A DNA stretch of 6,164 nucleotides from Aquifex aeolicus (GCA_015661465.1 DQVZ01000197.1:1-6164); one strand, 5' to 3'. Shown: positions 1 to 6,160, numbered from the stretch's first letter. Made by a program: numbers and translations. The notes: a model not told the origin generated them from the letters alone.

Positions 1-117
1 ATAAAAAAAAGAATAAATCTTGAAGATTTTCGTTCATTTTACGGAGATTGTATAAACGAAGGGTGTAGTGAAGATGTCTTTCAAAACATGGTAGAGGATA
101 TAATCTCCGTAAGATGA
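1..117 (+). other. Possible 3' end of a convergent gene entering from the left
   Basis: Plus-strand frame 1 is open from the window edge to TGA at 115-117 (38 codons). It starts IKKRINLEDFRSFYGD, nearly the same as IKKRIKLEDFRSSYGD encoded by the minus-strand gene in the right arm. The two frames are codon-aligned across the palindrome. It could be the tail of a related convergent gene, or merely a by-product of the palindrome; the short length and the open antisense frame of a real gene limit confidence. Confidence 0.2.
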
Positions 118-150
118 ACGAAAATCTTCAAGTTTTATTCTTTTTTTTAT
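1..150. repeat. 49-bp near-perfect inverted repeat with a 52-base spacer
   Basis: The left arm (1-49) and right arm (102-150) are reverse complements at 47 of 49 positions; the mismatches are 18/133 and 38/113. Weaker pairing continues inward (51-53 with 98-100). The outer ends are A8 on the left and T8 on the right. The left arm begins exactly at the window edge, so the repeat may be longer. The right arm and spacer lie wholly within the last gene of the operon, and its stop codon falls in the left arm. Confidence 0.93.
1..150. terminator. Candidate bidirectional transcription terminator
   Basis: A minus-strand transcript would fold into a stem of about 49 bp and end with UUCUUUUUUUUAU. A plus-strand transcript would do the same, with its U8 at about 141-148. 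A-tract, stem, U-tract symmetry is typical of terminators shared by convergent genes, and this is the last position of the six-gene operon in view. Against this, the stem is far longer, less GC-rich and has a larger loop than a usual intrinsic terminator, and it overlaps coding sequence. Some other function is possible. Confidence 0.4.
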
Positions 151-483
151 CTCGTCAATTATATTCATTTCCTCGGACTTAGACGAAGGGTCTGTTCCCG
201 AAAGATTTACATTCAGGTCTATTTCCTTTATACCTTTTTTCTTTAAAAATTCCCTTTTCCATATTTCCCACACCTTTTGCGGTTCCGATTTTTTTTGTAA
301 AACTTCCTCTTCTACAAACACAAATCTTTTTTTCAACCATTCCTCTAATTCTTCTATTTTCTTTTCCTGCTCTTTTTTATAGACTATTATGCTCCTCAGA
401 GGGAAAAAGGAAGTATCAGAAACTTTTTCAAAAGTATCAAAACTATAGATATTAAGCAATCCTACATTACTAAGTCCTTTCAT
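34..483 (-). CDS. Small unrecognised protein ending inside a large inverted repeat
   Basis: This 149-residue protein is not recognised. It is cytoplasmic by appearance, with no signal peptide or membrane helix. Residues 1-35 include hydrophobic strands (VGLLNIYSF, RSIIVYK), followed by a charged probable helix KKEQEKKIEELEEWLKKR (36-53), a lysine-rich middle and a serine-rich linker GTDPSSKSEE (96-105). The last roughly 40 codons (from 150 downward) are the inverted repeat and its spacer, so the final residues from DEIKKRIK to ISVK may be derived from that repeat. Its ATG lies 14 bases inside the end of the kinase-like gene, with GAGG about 9 bases upstream, so it is very likely co-translated. 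Its place next to a histidine-kinase-like protein makes a partner role plausible, but no receiver-domain aspartate pattern is seen. The C-terminus could be altered from an ancestral longer form. Confidence 0.7.
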   Translation of the reverse strand: MKGLSNVGLLNIYSFDTFEKVSDTSFFPLRSIIVYKKEQEKKIEELEEWLKKRFVFVEEEVLQKKSEPQKVWEIWKREFLKKKGIKEIDLNVNLSGTDPSSKSEEMNIIDEIKKRIKLEDFRSSYGDYILYHVLKDIFTTPFVYTISVK

Positions 484-2185
484 CGTATACTTCCTCTCCC
501 TTTATGAGTTTTATAACATACGTAAGGTTCCCCTTGCCTTCTACTTCAACAGGGCTTTCCCCTTTCTCCATCCTTCTGTTTAAAACTTCTATATCTTTTC
601 CACTTAGAAATGTGCTACATATTTTTATTTCCTTTAGTCCCCAGTTTCTTAAATCTATTTCTCCCGTTTCCGAGAGAATGGGTTTCAGAATTTCCTTTTC
701 TATTTCCTTCGCTTTTTTTTCTCCTACCTCAGATACGTTATCGGATATCCTGAGCTTAACGAGATTACTATCTTCTTCTTCTTCAATCTTGATTGTAATT
801 TCTAAAGTATTTTTATCTTCCTTCTTTTTTGTAGCAAAACCGTACTTTGCGGAATTTCTTATTATGTTTTCAAATATAGAATACAGAGCCTGAAAACCCA
901 CAACCCCTAAGGGTATGAAGACTTTAACATCTTCTTTAGAATGCCTATTTATTTCCCCTTTTTCAAGGGATATAACTTTTTTATCGTTGAGACACACATT
1001 TACGACAAGGTTATCAAGCTTAACTCCCTCGGAAAAACCTATGTAATTTAAAAGGAGTTTCTGTTTTAAGAAACCCAAGATTACATCTTCTATAAGGAAG
1101 TGTATAGAACCCACAGGTAACCATTCTCCAGTGGAGATGTAAGCTATAAAGTCCATTCTTTGCTGAAGGTATCTTATGAATTTGTTTATTTCCTCGCTTA
1201 CATTTACGGATTTATCGGAGTTTATATAAAAGAGTATGTGAGAACCTATGTTGTGGGACATATTTCTTGACATTATCGTAGCCATGGCGTTTATGATTGC
1301 TTTTTTTCTGAGTTTTCTTAAAAAGTATTCCGCAAAATCCCTTACAAACTGTTTTCTTAGCCTGTTTATTATCTCACTTGCCACATTGTGAATGTTGTTT
1401 TTATAGCTCTTTAGCAGAAGGACAAGTCCGAAGTTATATTCCTGACTTATATCTACGGATATGTATACATACATCTTCCAATCGGCGAGCATATTAATCC
1501 ATGCAAGGTATCTTGCGAATTTCTCTATTATGTCTTTTTCTAAGTTTTTTTCTTTTTCTAAGTTTTCTATATTTTCTATAAGTAGACGCATAAAAGTATA
1601 GGCAATTTGTTTTAATCTTTTGTCTTCTTTCAGATGTTCAATATCTTTTTTAATAATATCTTTAATATCATTGTAAACTTTTTCCTTATTAGCTATATTT
1701 TCCCTATAGATTTCTTGAAACTCTTTACTTTGAGAAAGTAGAAATTTAAAAGGAAACAAGAAGGCCTCACTTGTATTAAGAGTAGAGGGTTCTTTTTCTA
1801 CTCTCTTTATCACAGCTAAATTCCTGTATTTATTATTTAGTTTTAACCCTTCTTTCTCAAGGGATTTTTCTATAAGAATGGATGAAAGAGACAGAATTTC
1901 TTTCCTGTACCAATCTTCTTTTGCAAATTCCTGGATTATTTCCACAAAACCTCCTGATGATTCTTTAAAAGATTTTTTAAAAAAGGAAATAAAGTTATAC
2001 TCCCCTGTTTCGGGAGAAGGGTAAACTATATCAAAAGCTATTAAATCTTCCTCAAATTCTTTAAGTATGTTCATAAAGTACTCGTAAATGGGCTCAAATT
2101 TTTGGTCTTTTTTTGCTTCTTCTGAAGATACCACTTTGTTTAAAACCTCAGTATCAAAAAGGAGTTCAACGCTGAACTTTTCCAT
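470..2185 (-). CDS. Soluble histidine-kinase-like ATPase (GHKL fold) with a long helical N-terminal region
   Basis: This 571-residue protein has no evident signal peptide or membrane segment. Residues 1-290 are largely helical and charged and are not recognised; a lysine/glutamate-rich stretch around 180-220 contains a tandem NLEKEK/NLEKDI repeat. The next part resembles a histidine kinase core: a helix with MSRNMSHNIGSHIL (305-318; His311 and His316 are candidate phospho-acceptors), then a GHKL-type domain with N box FENIIRNSAKYG (438-449), G1-like LRISDN (478-483) and G2-like NWGLKEIK (514-521). The G1 box lacks the usual DNGxG glycines (DNVSEVG), so the nucleotide pocket or lid is unusual. 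It may phosphorylate a partner, or act as an ATP-dependent switch. The start is backed by an AAGGAAGGGAG purine tract just before the ATG. It overlaps the ProC-like gene upstream and the small gene downstream, so all three are probably translated together. Confidence 0.8.
   Translation of the reverse strand: MEKFSVELLFDTEVLNKVVSSEEAKKDQKFEPIYEYFMNILKEFEEDLIAFDIVYPSPETGEYNFISFFKKSFKESSGGFVEIIQEFAKEDWYRKEILSLSSILIEKSLEKEGLKLNNKYRNLAVIKRVEKEPSTLNTSEAFLFPFKFLLSQSKEFQEIYRENIANKEKVYNDIKDIIKKDIEHLKEDKRLKQIAYTFMRLLIENIENLEKEKNLEKDIIEKFARYLAWINMLADWKMYVYISVDISQEYNFGLVLLLKSYKNNIHNVASEIINRLRKQFVRDFAEYFLRKLRKKAIINAMATIMSRNMSHNIGSHILFYINSDKSVNVSEEINKFIRYLQQRMDFIAYISTGEWLPVGSIHFLIEDVILGFLKQKLLLNYIGFSEGVKLDNLVVNVCLNDKKVISLEKGEINRHSKEDVKVFIPLGVVGFQALYSIFENIIRNSAKYGFATKKKEDKNTLEITIKIEEEEDSNLVKLRISDNVSEVGEKKAKEIEKEILKPILSETGEIDLRNWGLKEIKICSTFLSGKDIEVLNRRMEKGESPVEVEGKGNLTYVIKLIKGEEVYDERT
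1533..1568 (-). repeat. 18-bp tandem duplication inside the kinase-like gene
   Basis: Two 18-base units (1533-1550 and 1551-1568) match at 16 or more positions. In the protein they give two NLEK-containing six-residue units in a charged helical region. It is an in-frame duplication that leaves the gene open. Confidence 0.7.
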
Positions 2186-2978
2186 ACTTCTCCCTTCCTT
2201 TATCTATTTTAAAAAAAGTATTGGTTTCTAAGGAATAGAGAAGTTCCTCTATTACCTTCTGTATTGTCTTTAGTCCCCTTTGAGTGATGCCTGAGGGAGT
2301 TGCTATACTATTTTTTATACCCTCCATCTCCTCCATACTCAGTTTTAAAACATCCATTAAAAGCTTCTTTGATTCTTCCTGAGAAATCTTTAGTCTTTCG
2401 GATAAAAAGAGTATAAGTTTCTCTATAAAGTCCACAAGATATGCGGGAAAGTTGCCGTAAAGGAATATCTTTTCCTTTAGAGAGTTTAAATCTTTTTCTT
2501 CCTCTATGTATCCGAAAGCTTTAGAGAGGAAGTTTTTTATTTTCTCCTTTTCTTCTTTGGAAAAACTCTCCGAAAAGATTATAAAGGATTTAAGAAACTC
2601 CCTTTCGCTGTAATGCAGGTAAGTCGTAGGATGAAATACACAAACTTTATCAGTTTTCAAGATTTTACTAAGTTCATCTGGTTTAAAAATCACAAGAAGA
2701 CTTATAACGACTTTGCTCTTCAAAACTTCCCTATTTATCTGACTTAAAAACTCCTTGAGATTATCGGGTCTTATACATAAAAACAATGTATCGGAAAAGC
2801 TTAAAACTTCTCCGTTATCCGTTGTTGACTTTACGGGAAATAAATTTTTAAGCCTAGTTGCACTTTCCCTTGTTTTTGTAGAGGCAAGTATCTGAATATC
2901 GGGATAAGCCTTTATAAGCCTCTTTATTATGAGCTTACCTATTCTTCCCCCGCCTATTATTGAAACTTTCTTAACCAT
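2166..2978 (-). CDS. Divergent pyrroline-5-carboxylate reductase (ProC) family protein
   Basis: This 270-residue protein has the size and layout of P5C reductase: an N-terminal Rossmann domain for NAD(P)H and a C-terminal helical dimerisation and active-site domain. The dinucleotide loop is VSIIGGGRIGKLI (5-17). CIRPDNLKEFL (68-78) stands for the family's AVKPQ..EVL strand, and VISLLVIFKPDELSKIL (91-107) for the VISIAAG segment. The signature SPGGTT reads TPSGITQRGL (227-236), keeping Pro, the second Gly and Thr232 but altering the rest. VFHPTTYLHYSE (114-125) replaces the usual RxMPNTPxxVGEG. It may act on an unusual imine or ketone substrate, or may only sense one; ordinary proline synthesis is not assured. 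No good Shine-Dalgarno precedes its ATG, which follows the upstream stop by 4 bases, suggesting translational coupling. It overlaps the next gene by 20 bases. Confidence 0.8.
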   Translation of the reverse strand: MVKKVSIIGGGRIGKLIIKRLIKAYPDIQILASTKTRESATRLKNLFPVKSTTDNGEVLSFSDTLFLCIRPDNLKEFLSQINREVLKSKVVISLLVIFKPDELSKILKTDKVCVFHPTTYLHYSEREFLKSFIIFSESFSKEEKEKIKNFLSKAFGYIEEEKDLNSLKEKIFLYGNFPAYLVDFIEKLILFLSERLKISQEESKKLLMDVLKLSMEEMEGIKNSIATPSGITQRGLKTIQKVIEELLYSLETNTFFKIDKGREKYGKVQR

Positions 2979-2982
2979 GGCT

Positions 2983-4356
2983 TTATAGGTCTATCTCTTC
3001 GGGAATATCGGGAACACCTGCAAAGAGTCCGTCATCTTTCTCGGAATCTCTTATTATGTAAGCTCTTTTTCCAGAAACCAAAATCTCCATAGGTTTAGGT
3101 CTTCCGGAAAATCTGCTTGCCATGTTGTATCCGTAAGCTCCTGTACAGTGTATGATAACGGGAGTACCTATAAGTTCTTCAACTTTTCCGTATTTGGGGA
3201 CTTCAAGCTTTTCGGGTTCAACAGGACTTATACCCTTACAATTGGGATTTTTCCCAAACTTACCGTATAGGAAATCTTGGGACGCCATAGAAAAACCTCC
3301 TATTAACACATCTTTTTCTTCTTTATCTTCTCCCAATAGTTCAACCTTATGAAACTCTTCGTAGATATAAGGTCTTGCAAAGTTAGAAAATCCTGTATCC
3401 ACCGTAAGGAAAAGTATACCGTTTTTCTCTTTCACATCCTTCACACTCGTCAGAAGAACACCCGCAGGAGCTATAACCGTCCTTCCAGGTTCTATTATCT
3501 TCTCAACCTCCTCAAACTCCTTGCATATAACATCTACTGCCTTCTCTAGAACTTTATCTTCAGGTCTGCACTTCTCGTAATTTACCCCAAAGCCTCCCCC
3601 AAAATCTATAGCAAATACCTTATCCTTGAATTCTTTGTAAATATTTTTTACCCTCTCAACAAATTTTTCGTAATACTCCTCACTCCTTATGTTAGTTCCC
3701 GGATATATGTGAAATCCTACTTTTTCATTTTCTACTTCCTTCATTATACCTTCCAGGTCTTCAACACCGAAACGTGCATACTTCCCGTGGTAGTTAAAGT
3801 ATGTATAATTTTTTTCAATCTCTTCCATATCCTTTTCGGAAAGCCCTATACGGAGAAAAATTTTGACGATGTTATCTTTTACTTCTTCTTTTAAAATTTT
3901 TCTTACAAGGTTAAACTGATATCTGCTGTTTACGGAAATTATAAGACTTATTTCAAAGTCCTCAAAAAATCCCCTCTGAACTTTTATCCTGTAAAGGACT
4001 TTTTCATCCATAACAGGGTCATGGTAGTCTATATACATTCCCTCTTTCAGGTTCACTAAACTCATTATTAAAGACAATTCCTCGTAAGATGAACATATAA
4101 AGCCTTTAAACTTCCCTCCTTCTGCTGTTCCCTTATCTATTATCCTAGAAAGAAGATGGGGATTGTTATTGGCGAGAAGTGCAAAAAAGTAATAGAAATT
4201 TTTTTGGTCTTTTAGCAGTTCGTTAAGAAATTTTATCCTTTCTTCAAGTATCCTCTCAAAGTAAACGTAAGCAGGGGTATAGCCTGCTTTCGCTAACTTT
4301 TCAAGGATTTCCTTTTCCTGGTCGTTAAGCTGAAGTTTACTTTCCTGCGTTTGCAT
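2983..4356 (-). CDS. Fold-type III PLP decarboxylase homologue lacking the catalytic lysine and cysteine (probable pseudoenzyme)
   Basis: This 457-residue protein has the two-domain architecture of ornithine/arginine/diaminopimelate decarboxylases (alanine-racemase-like barrel plus C-terminal beta domain) at normal length. Scaffold motifs remain: FHIYPG (215-220, place of the HxGS motif), DFGGGFGVNY (251-260, phosphate loop), EPGR (289-292), VDTGFSNFARP (319-329) and TGAYGYNMAS (405-414). The motif that is normally YAxKAN reads FALLANNN (58-65), so the Schiff-base lysine is Leu61. The active-site motif GPxCExxD reads GFSMASQD (354-361), so the catalytic Cys is Met357 and the adjacent Glu is Ala. 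Normal decarboxylation is therefore unlikely; PLP or ligand binding may persist. An upstream GTG at 4365 would add three residues (MIN), but it sits inside the Shine-Dalgarno sequence, so the ATG at 4356 was chosen. The next gene starts 4 bases after its TAA. Confidence 0.9.
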   Translation of the reverse strand: MQTQESKLQLNDQEKEILEKLAKAGYTPAYVYFERILEERIKFLNELLKDQKNFYYFFALLANNNPHLLSRIIDKGTAEGGKFKGFICSSYEELSLIMSLVNLKEGMYIDYHDPVMDEKVLYRIKVQRGFFEDFEISLIISVNSRYQFNLVRKILKEEVKDNIVKIFLRIGLSEKDMEEIEKNYTYFNYHGKYARFGVEDLEGIMKEVENEKVGFHIYPGTNIRSEEYYEKFVERVKNIYKEFKDKVFAIDFGGGFGVNYEKCRPEDKVLEKAVDVICKEFEEVEKIIEPGRTVIAPAGVLLTSVKDVKEKNGILFLTVDTGFSNFARPYIYEEFHKVELLGEDKEEKDVLIGGFSMASQDFLYGKFGKNPNCKGISPVEPEKLEVPKYGKVEELIGTPVIIHCTGAYGYNMASRFSGRPKPMEILVSGKRAYIIRDSEKDDGLFAGVPDIPEEIDL

Positions 4357-4360
4357 ATTT

Positions 4361-4372
4361 ATCACCTCCTTA
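4361..4372 (-). promoter_or_regulatory. Full-length Shine-Dalgarno sequence of the decarboxylase-like gene
   Basis: The minus strand reads TAAGGAGGTGAT here, which matches over 12 bases the complement of the usual bacterial 16S rRNA 3' end (ATCACCTCCTTA). The GGAGG core lies 8 bases before the ATG at 4356. It spans the preceding lipoprotein gene's stop codon and the alternative GTG at 4365, so it settles the start as the ATG. Confidence 0.85.
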
Positions 4373-5495
4373 TATCTTCCGGAAGGAAGACTTTTATAAG
4401 CTCGAGTTTTCCATTTTTTACTACCTTTATAGCAATGGGTTTTATCACATTACCCTCCTCTGTAAAACTCATAATTCCCCCTGCACCTTCGTAGTTTTTC
4501 AAACTCCTTATATACTCGGAAACCTTTAAGGTATTTTCGTATCCGTATTTCTTTATTCCCTCTGCAATCAGCATGAGAGCGTCGTATCCGTTTGCCTCAA
4601 ACTGAGAAGGTTCGTATCCGTATTTTTTCATAAACTTTTCGTAAAACTCCTTAGCTTTTCCCTTAGAAAAATCAATATATGGAGTAGAAACGTAAACTCC
4701 TTCCGCATGTTTTCCCGCAAGCTTTATAGCTTCGGGAACGGAAAAATTAGTAGCCGTAAGGACGATTCCCCTGTATCCTAGTTCTCTTAGTTGCTTTACG
4801 AAAGATGCCATTTCCCTGTGGTATCCTCCTACGTAAAAAGCGTCTATTTTCTCAAAATCATCCTTATACTTACTTATAAAGGTCCTAAAATCAACGTTGT
4901 TTAAAGGATACCTTTCCACACCTAAGACTTTCCCTCCGAGAGATTCGAGGGTTTCCTTGAAAGTGTCTTTAAGCCCCAGTCCATAATCGTTTTCAACGAA
5001 GAATATAACAACATTTCTGACACCTAAGTTTTTATAGGCAAATAAAGCCATAGCCCTCGCTTCAAGGTCATCGGAAGGCCAGTTTCTTACAAAATAGGGA
5101 CTTATCTCCGAAAGCTTCGGAGAAGAAGAAGCAGGGGAAAAAAGTAATACCTTTTTTTTCGTTGTAATAGGTTCCACCGCCAAGGTTACGGAACTTGAAA
5201 CCGCACCGATTACGTATTTAACCCCGTCAACTTCCACGAGTTTTTTCACGCCGTTTATGCCCAATCTCGGTACACCCTGAGTATCTTCGTAAAAGATTTT
5301 TAGCTTCAAACCCTTTATTTCCTCCTTAGCAAGCTCTATACCTTTTCTTACTCTCTCTCCGTATTCCCCTATGTTACCCGTAAGAGGTAAAAGTGCACCA
5401 ACCTTATAAACTTTTTCCCCTTTACTTTGCCCTTCTTTCTTTTCACACCCAAAAATCGCAATGAGAATTAACAGGAAACTTAAAAACCTTCTCAT
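4362..5495 (-). CDS. LivJ-type periplasmic amino-acid-binding lipoprotein (ABC transporter)
   Basis: This 377-residue protein is a type I periplasmic binding protein of the leucine/isoleucine/valine-binding family. It should capture the ligand outside the inner membrane and deliver it to the permease. Residues 1-16 are a short basic-then-hydrophobic signal peptide ending in IFG before Cys17, a plausible lipobox, so the mature protein would be membrane-anchored. Family landmarks are ALLPLTG with a following GERVRKGIELA helix (34-57), the serine-rich loop GAVSSSVTLAVEPI (97-110), FSPASSSPKLSE (119-130), NDYGLGLKDTF (169-179), FEANGYDALMLIAEGI (299-314) and a C-terminal YEGAGGIMSF...KVVKNGKLELI region. 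The serine/threonine loops fit binding of an amino acid alpha-carboxylate and amine, but the ligand could be another amino acid, amide or urea. GGAGG stands 8 bases before the ATG. Its stop (4364-4362) lies just before the start chosen for the next gene. Confidence 0.93.
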   Translation of the reverse strand: MRRFLSFLLILIAIFGCEKKEGQSKGEKVYKVGALLPLTGNIGEYGERVRKGIELAKEEIKGLKLKIFYEDTQGVPRLGINGVKKLVEVDGVKYVIGAVSSSVTLAVEPITTKKKVLLFSPASSSPKLSEISPYFVRNWPSDDLEARAMALFAYKNLGVRNVVIFFVENDYGLGLKDTFKETLESLGGKVLGVERYPLNNVDFRTFISKYKDDFEKIDAFYVGGYHREMASFVKQLRELGYRGIVLTATNFSVPEAIKLAGKHAEGVYVSTPYIDFSKGKAKEFYEKFMKKYGYEPSQFEANGYDALMLIAEGIKKYGYENTLKVSEYIRSLKNYEGAGGIMSFTEEGNVIKPIAIKVVKNGKLELIKVFLPEDIRR

Positions 5496-6160
5496 ACTAA
5501 TACCTCCTCATGGACGGACTCTCTAATTTCTTCCTCAAAAAGTTTTCCTTCCTTGAGAATAAACACCCTGTCCGCCACACTTTGAATTTCTTCTCTATGC
5601 TCTATTGCTAAAATGCTTTTACCTTCCGATTTAAGACTGTGTAAAGTTTCCACAACGTTATCCACATTGTTTTTATCAAGTCCCGCTAAAGGTTCATCAA
5701 GGATTAATACCTCAGGATTTCTCAAAAGTGTAAGTGCAAGGGATAGCATACTCCTCTGGCCTCCCGAAAGAACACCCGCTCTCACATCAAGGAATTTCTT
5801 AATGAAAGGAAAAATCTCAGAAGCTTTTTCTATAAATTCTTTCTCATTTTTTCCCAATAGTTTAAAGTGTTCCCTTACAGTGAGATAAGGGAAAACCCTT
5901 CCGCCCTGAAGAAGCACAGAAATGCCCATATTAACCCTTTTCCACGGCTCTGAAGAAGTTATATCTTTACCTTTTAAAAAGATTTTTCCCCTGAAAGGTT
6001 TTAAAATTCCTCCTATTACCCTCACAAGTGTGGATTTTCCGCTACCGTTTTTCCCCTTAATAAGGATAAATTCTCCCCTATTTACCGATAGATTTACATC
6101 TTTTAAAACCGCTTTGTTTCCAAAACCCGCAAAAACATTCTCAACTCTTAAAACTTCCAT
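5492..6160 (-). CDS. LivF-type branched-chain amino acid ABC transporter ATPase
   Basis: This 222-residue protein is a complete ABC ATPase that would power import of an amino-acid-like ligand from the cytoplasmic face of the membrane. Visible motifs in order are Walker A GKNGSGKST (36-44), Q-loop Gln85 followed by GGRVFPYLTV, signature LSGGQ (131-135), Walker B VLILDEP (151-157), D-loop AGLD (159-162) and H-loop His188. The FPxLTV after the Q-loop and the short length resemble LivF, whereas IEH at the H-loop is more LivG-like, so the exact subtype is uncertain. The first ATG places the conserved first strand normally; only four bases lie upstream, so the ribosome binding site is not visible. 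Its TGA overlaps the ATG of the substrate-binding lipoprotein gene (ATGA), which supports a joint transporter operon. The permeases and second ATPase are presumably beyond the right edge. Confidence 0.93.
   Translation of the reverse strand: MEVLRVENVFAGFGNKAVLKDVNLSVNRGEFILIKGKNGSGKSTLVRVIGGILKPFRGKIFLKGKDITSSEPWKRVNMGISVLLQGGRVFPYLTVREHFKLLGKNEKEFIEKASEIFPFIKKFLDVRAGVLSGGQRSMLSLALTLLRNPEVLILDEPLAGLDKNNVDNVVETLHSLKSEGKSILAIEHREEIQSVADRVFILKEGKLFEEEIRESVHEEVLV
5500..5512 (-). promoter_or_regulatory. Ribosome binding site of the binding-lipoprotein gene
   Basis: The minus strand reads GAGGAGGTATTAGT directly before ATG at 5495, placing GGAGG 8 bases upstream of the start. The site lies inside the last codons of the ABC ATPase gene, so both proteins are read from one message. 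Confidence 0.75.

Noticed and set aside
1..150. CRISPR repeat or insertion-sequence end
   Set aside because: There are only two arms in inverted orientation, with no regularly spaced direct repeats and no transposase in the window.
504..893. Plus-strand open frame of 129 codons opposite the kinase-like gene
   Set aside because: It is antisense to the conserved ATPase domain, with a low-complexity Ser/Phe-rich translation and no recognisable motif; a shadow frame.
3152..3894. Three short plus-strand open frames opposite the decarboxylase-like gene
   Set aside because: They lie antisense to clear family motifs and their translations show no domain or plausible start context.
4363..4365. GTG as the start of the decarboxylase-like protein
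   Set aside because: It falls within the Shine-Dalgarno sequence itself; the ATG at 4356 has correct spacing.
5105..5123. Perfect 8-bp stem with a 3-base loop (TCTCCGAA / TTCGGAGA)
   Set aside because: It lies in the conserved coding region of the binding protein with no U-tract or gene boundary, so it is most likely a chance palindrome.
5613..5888. Plus-strand open frame of 91 codons opposite the ABC ATPase
   Set aside because: It is antisense to the signature and Walker B region of a certain gene.
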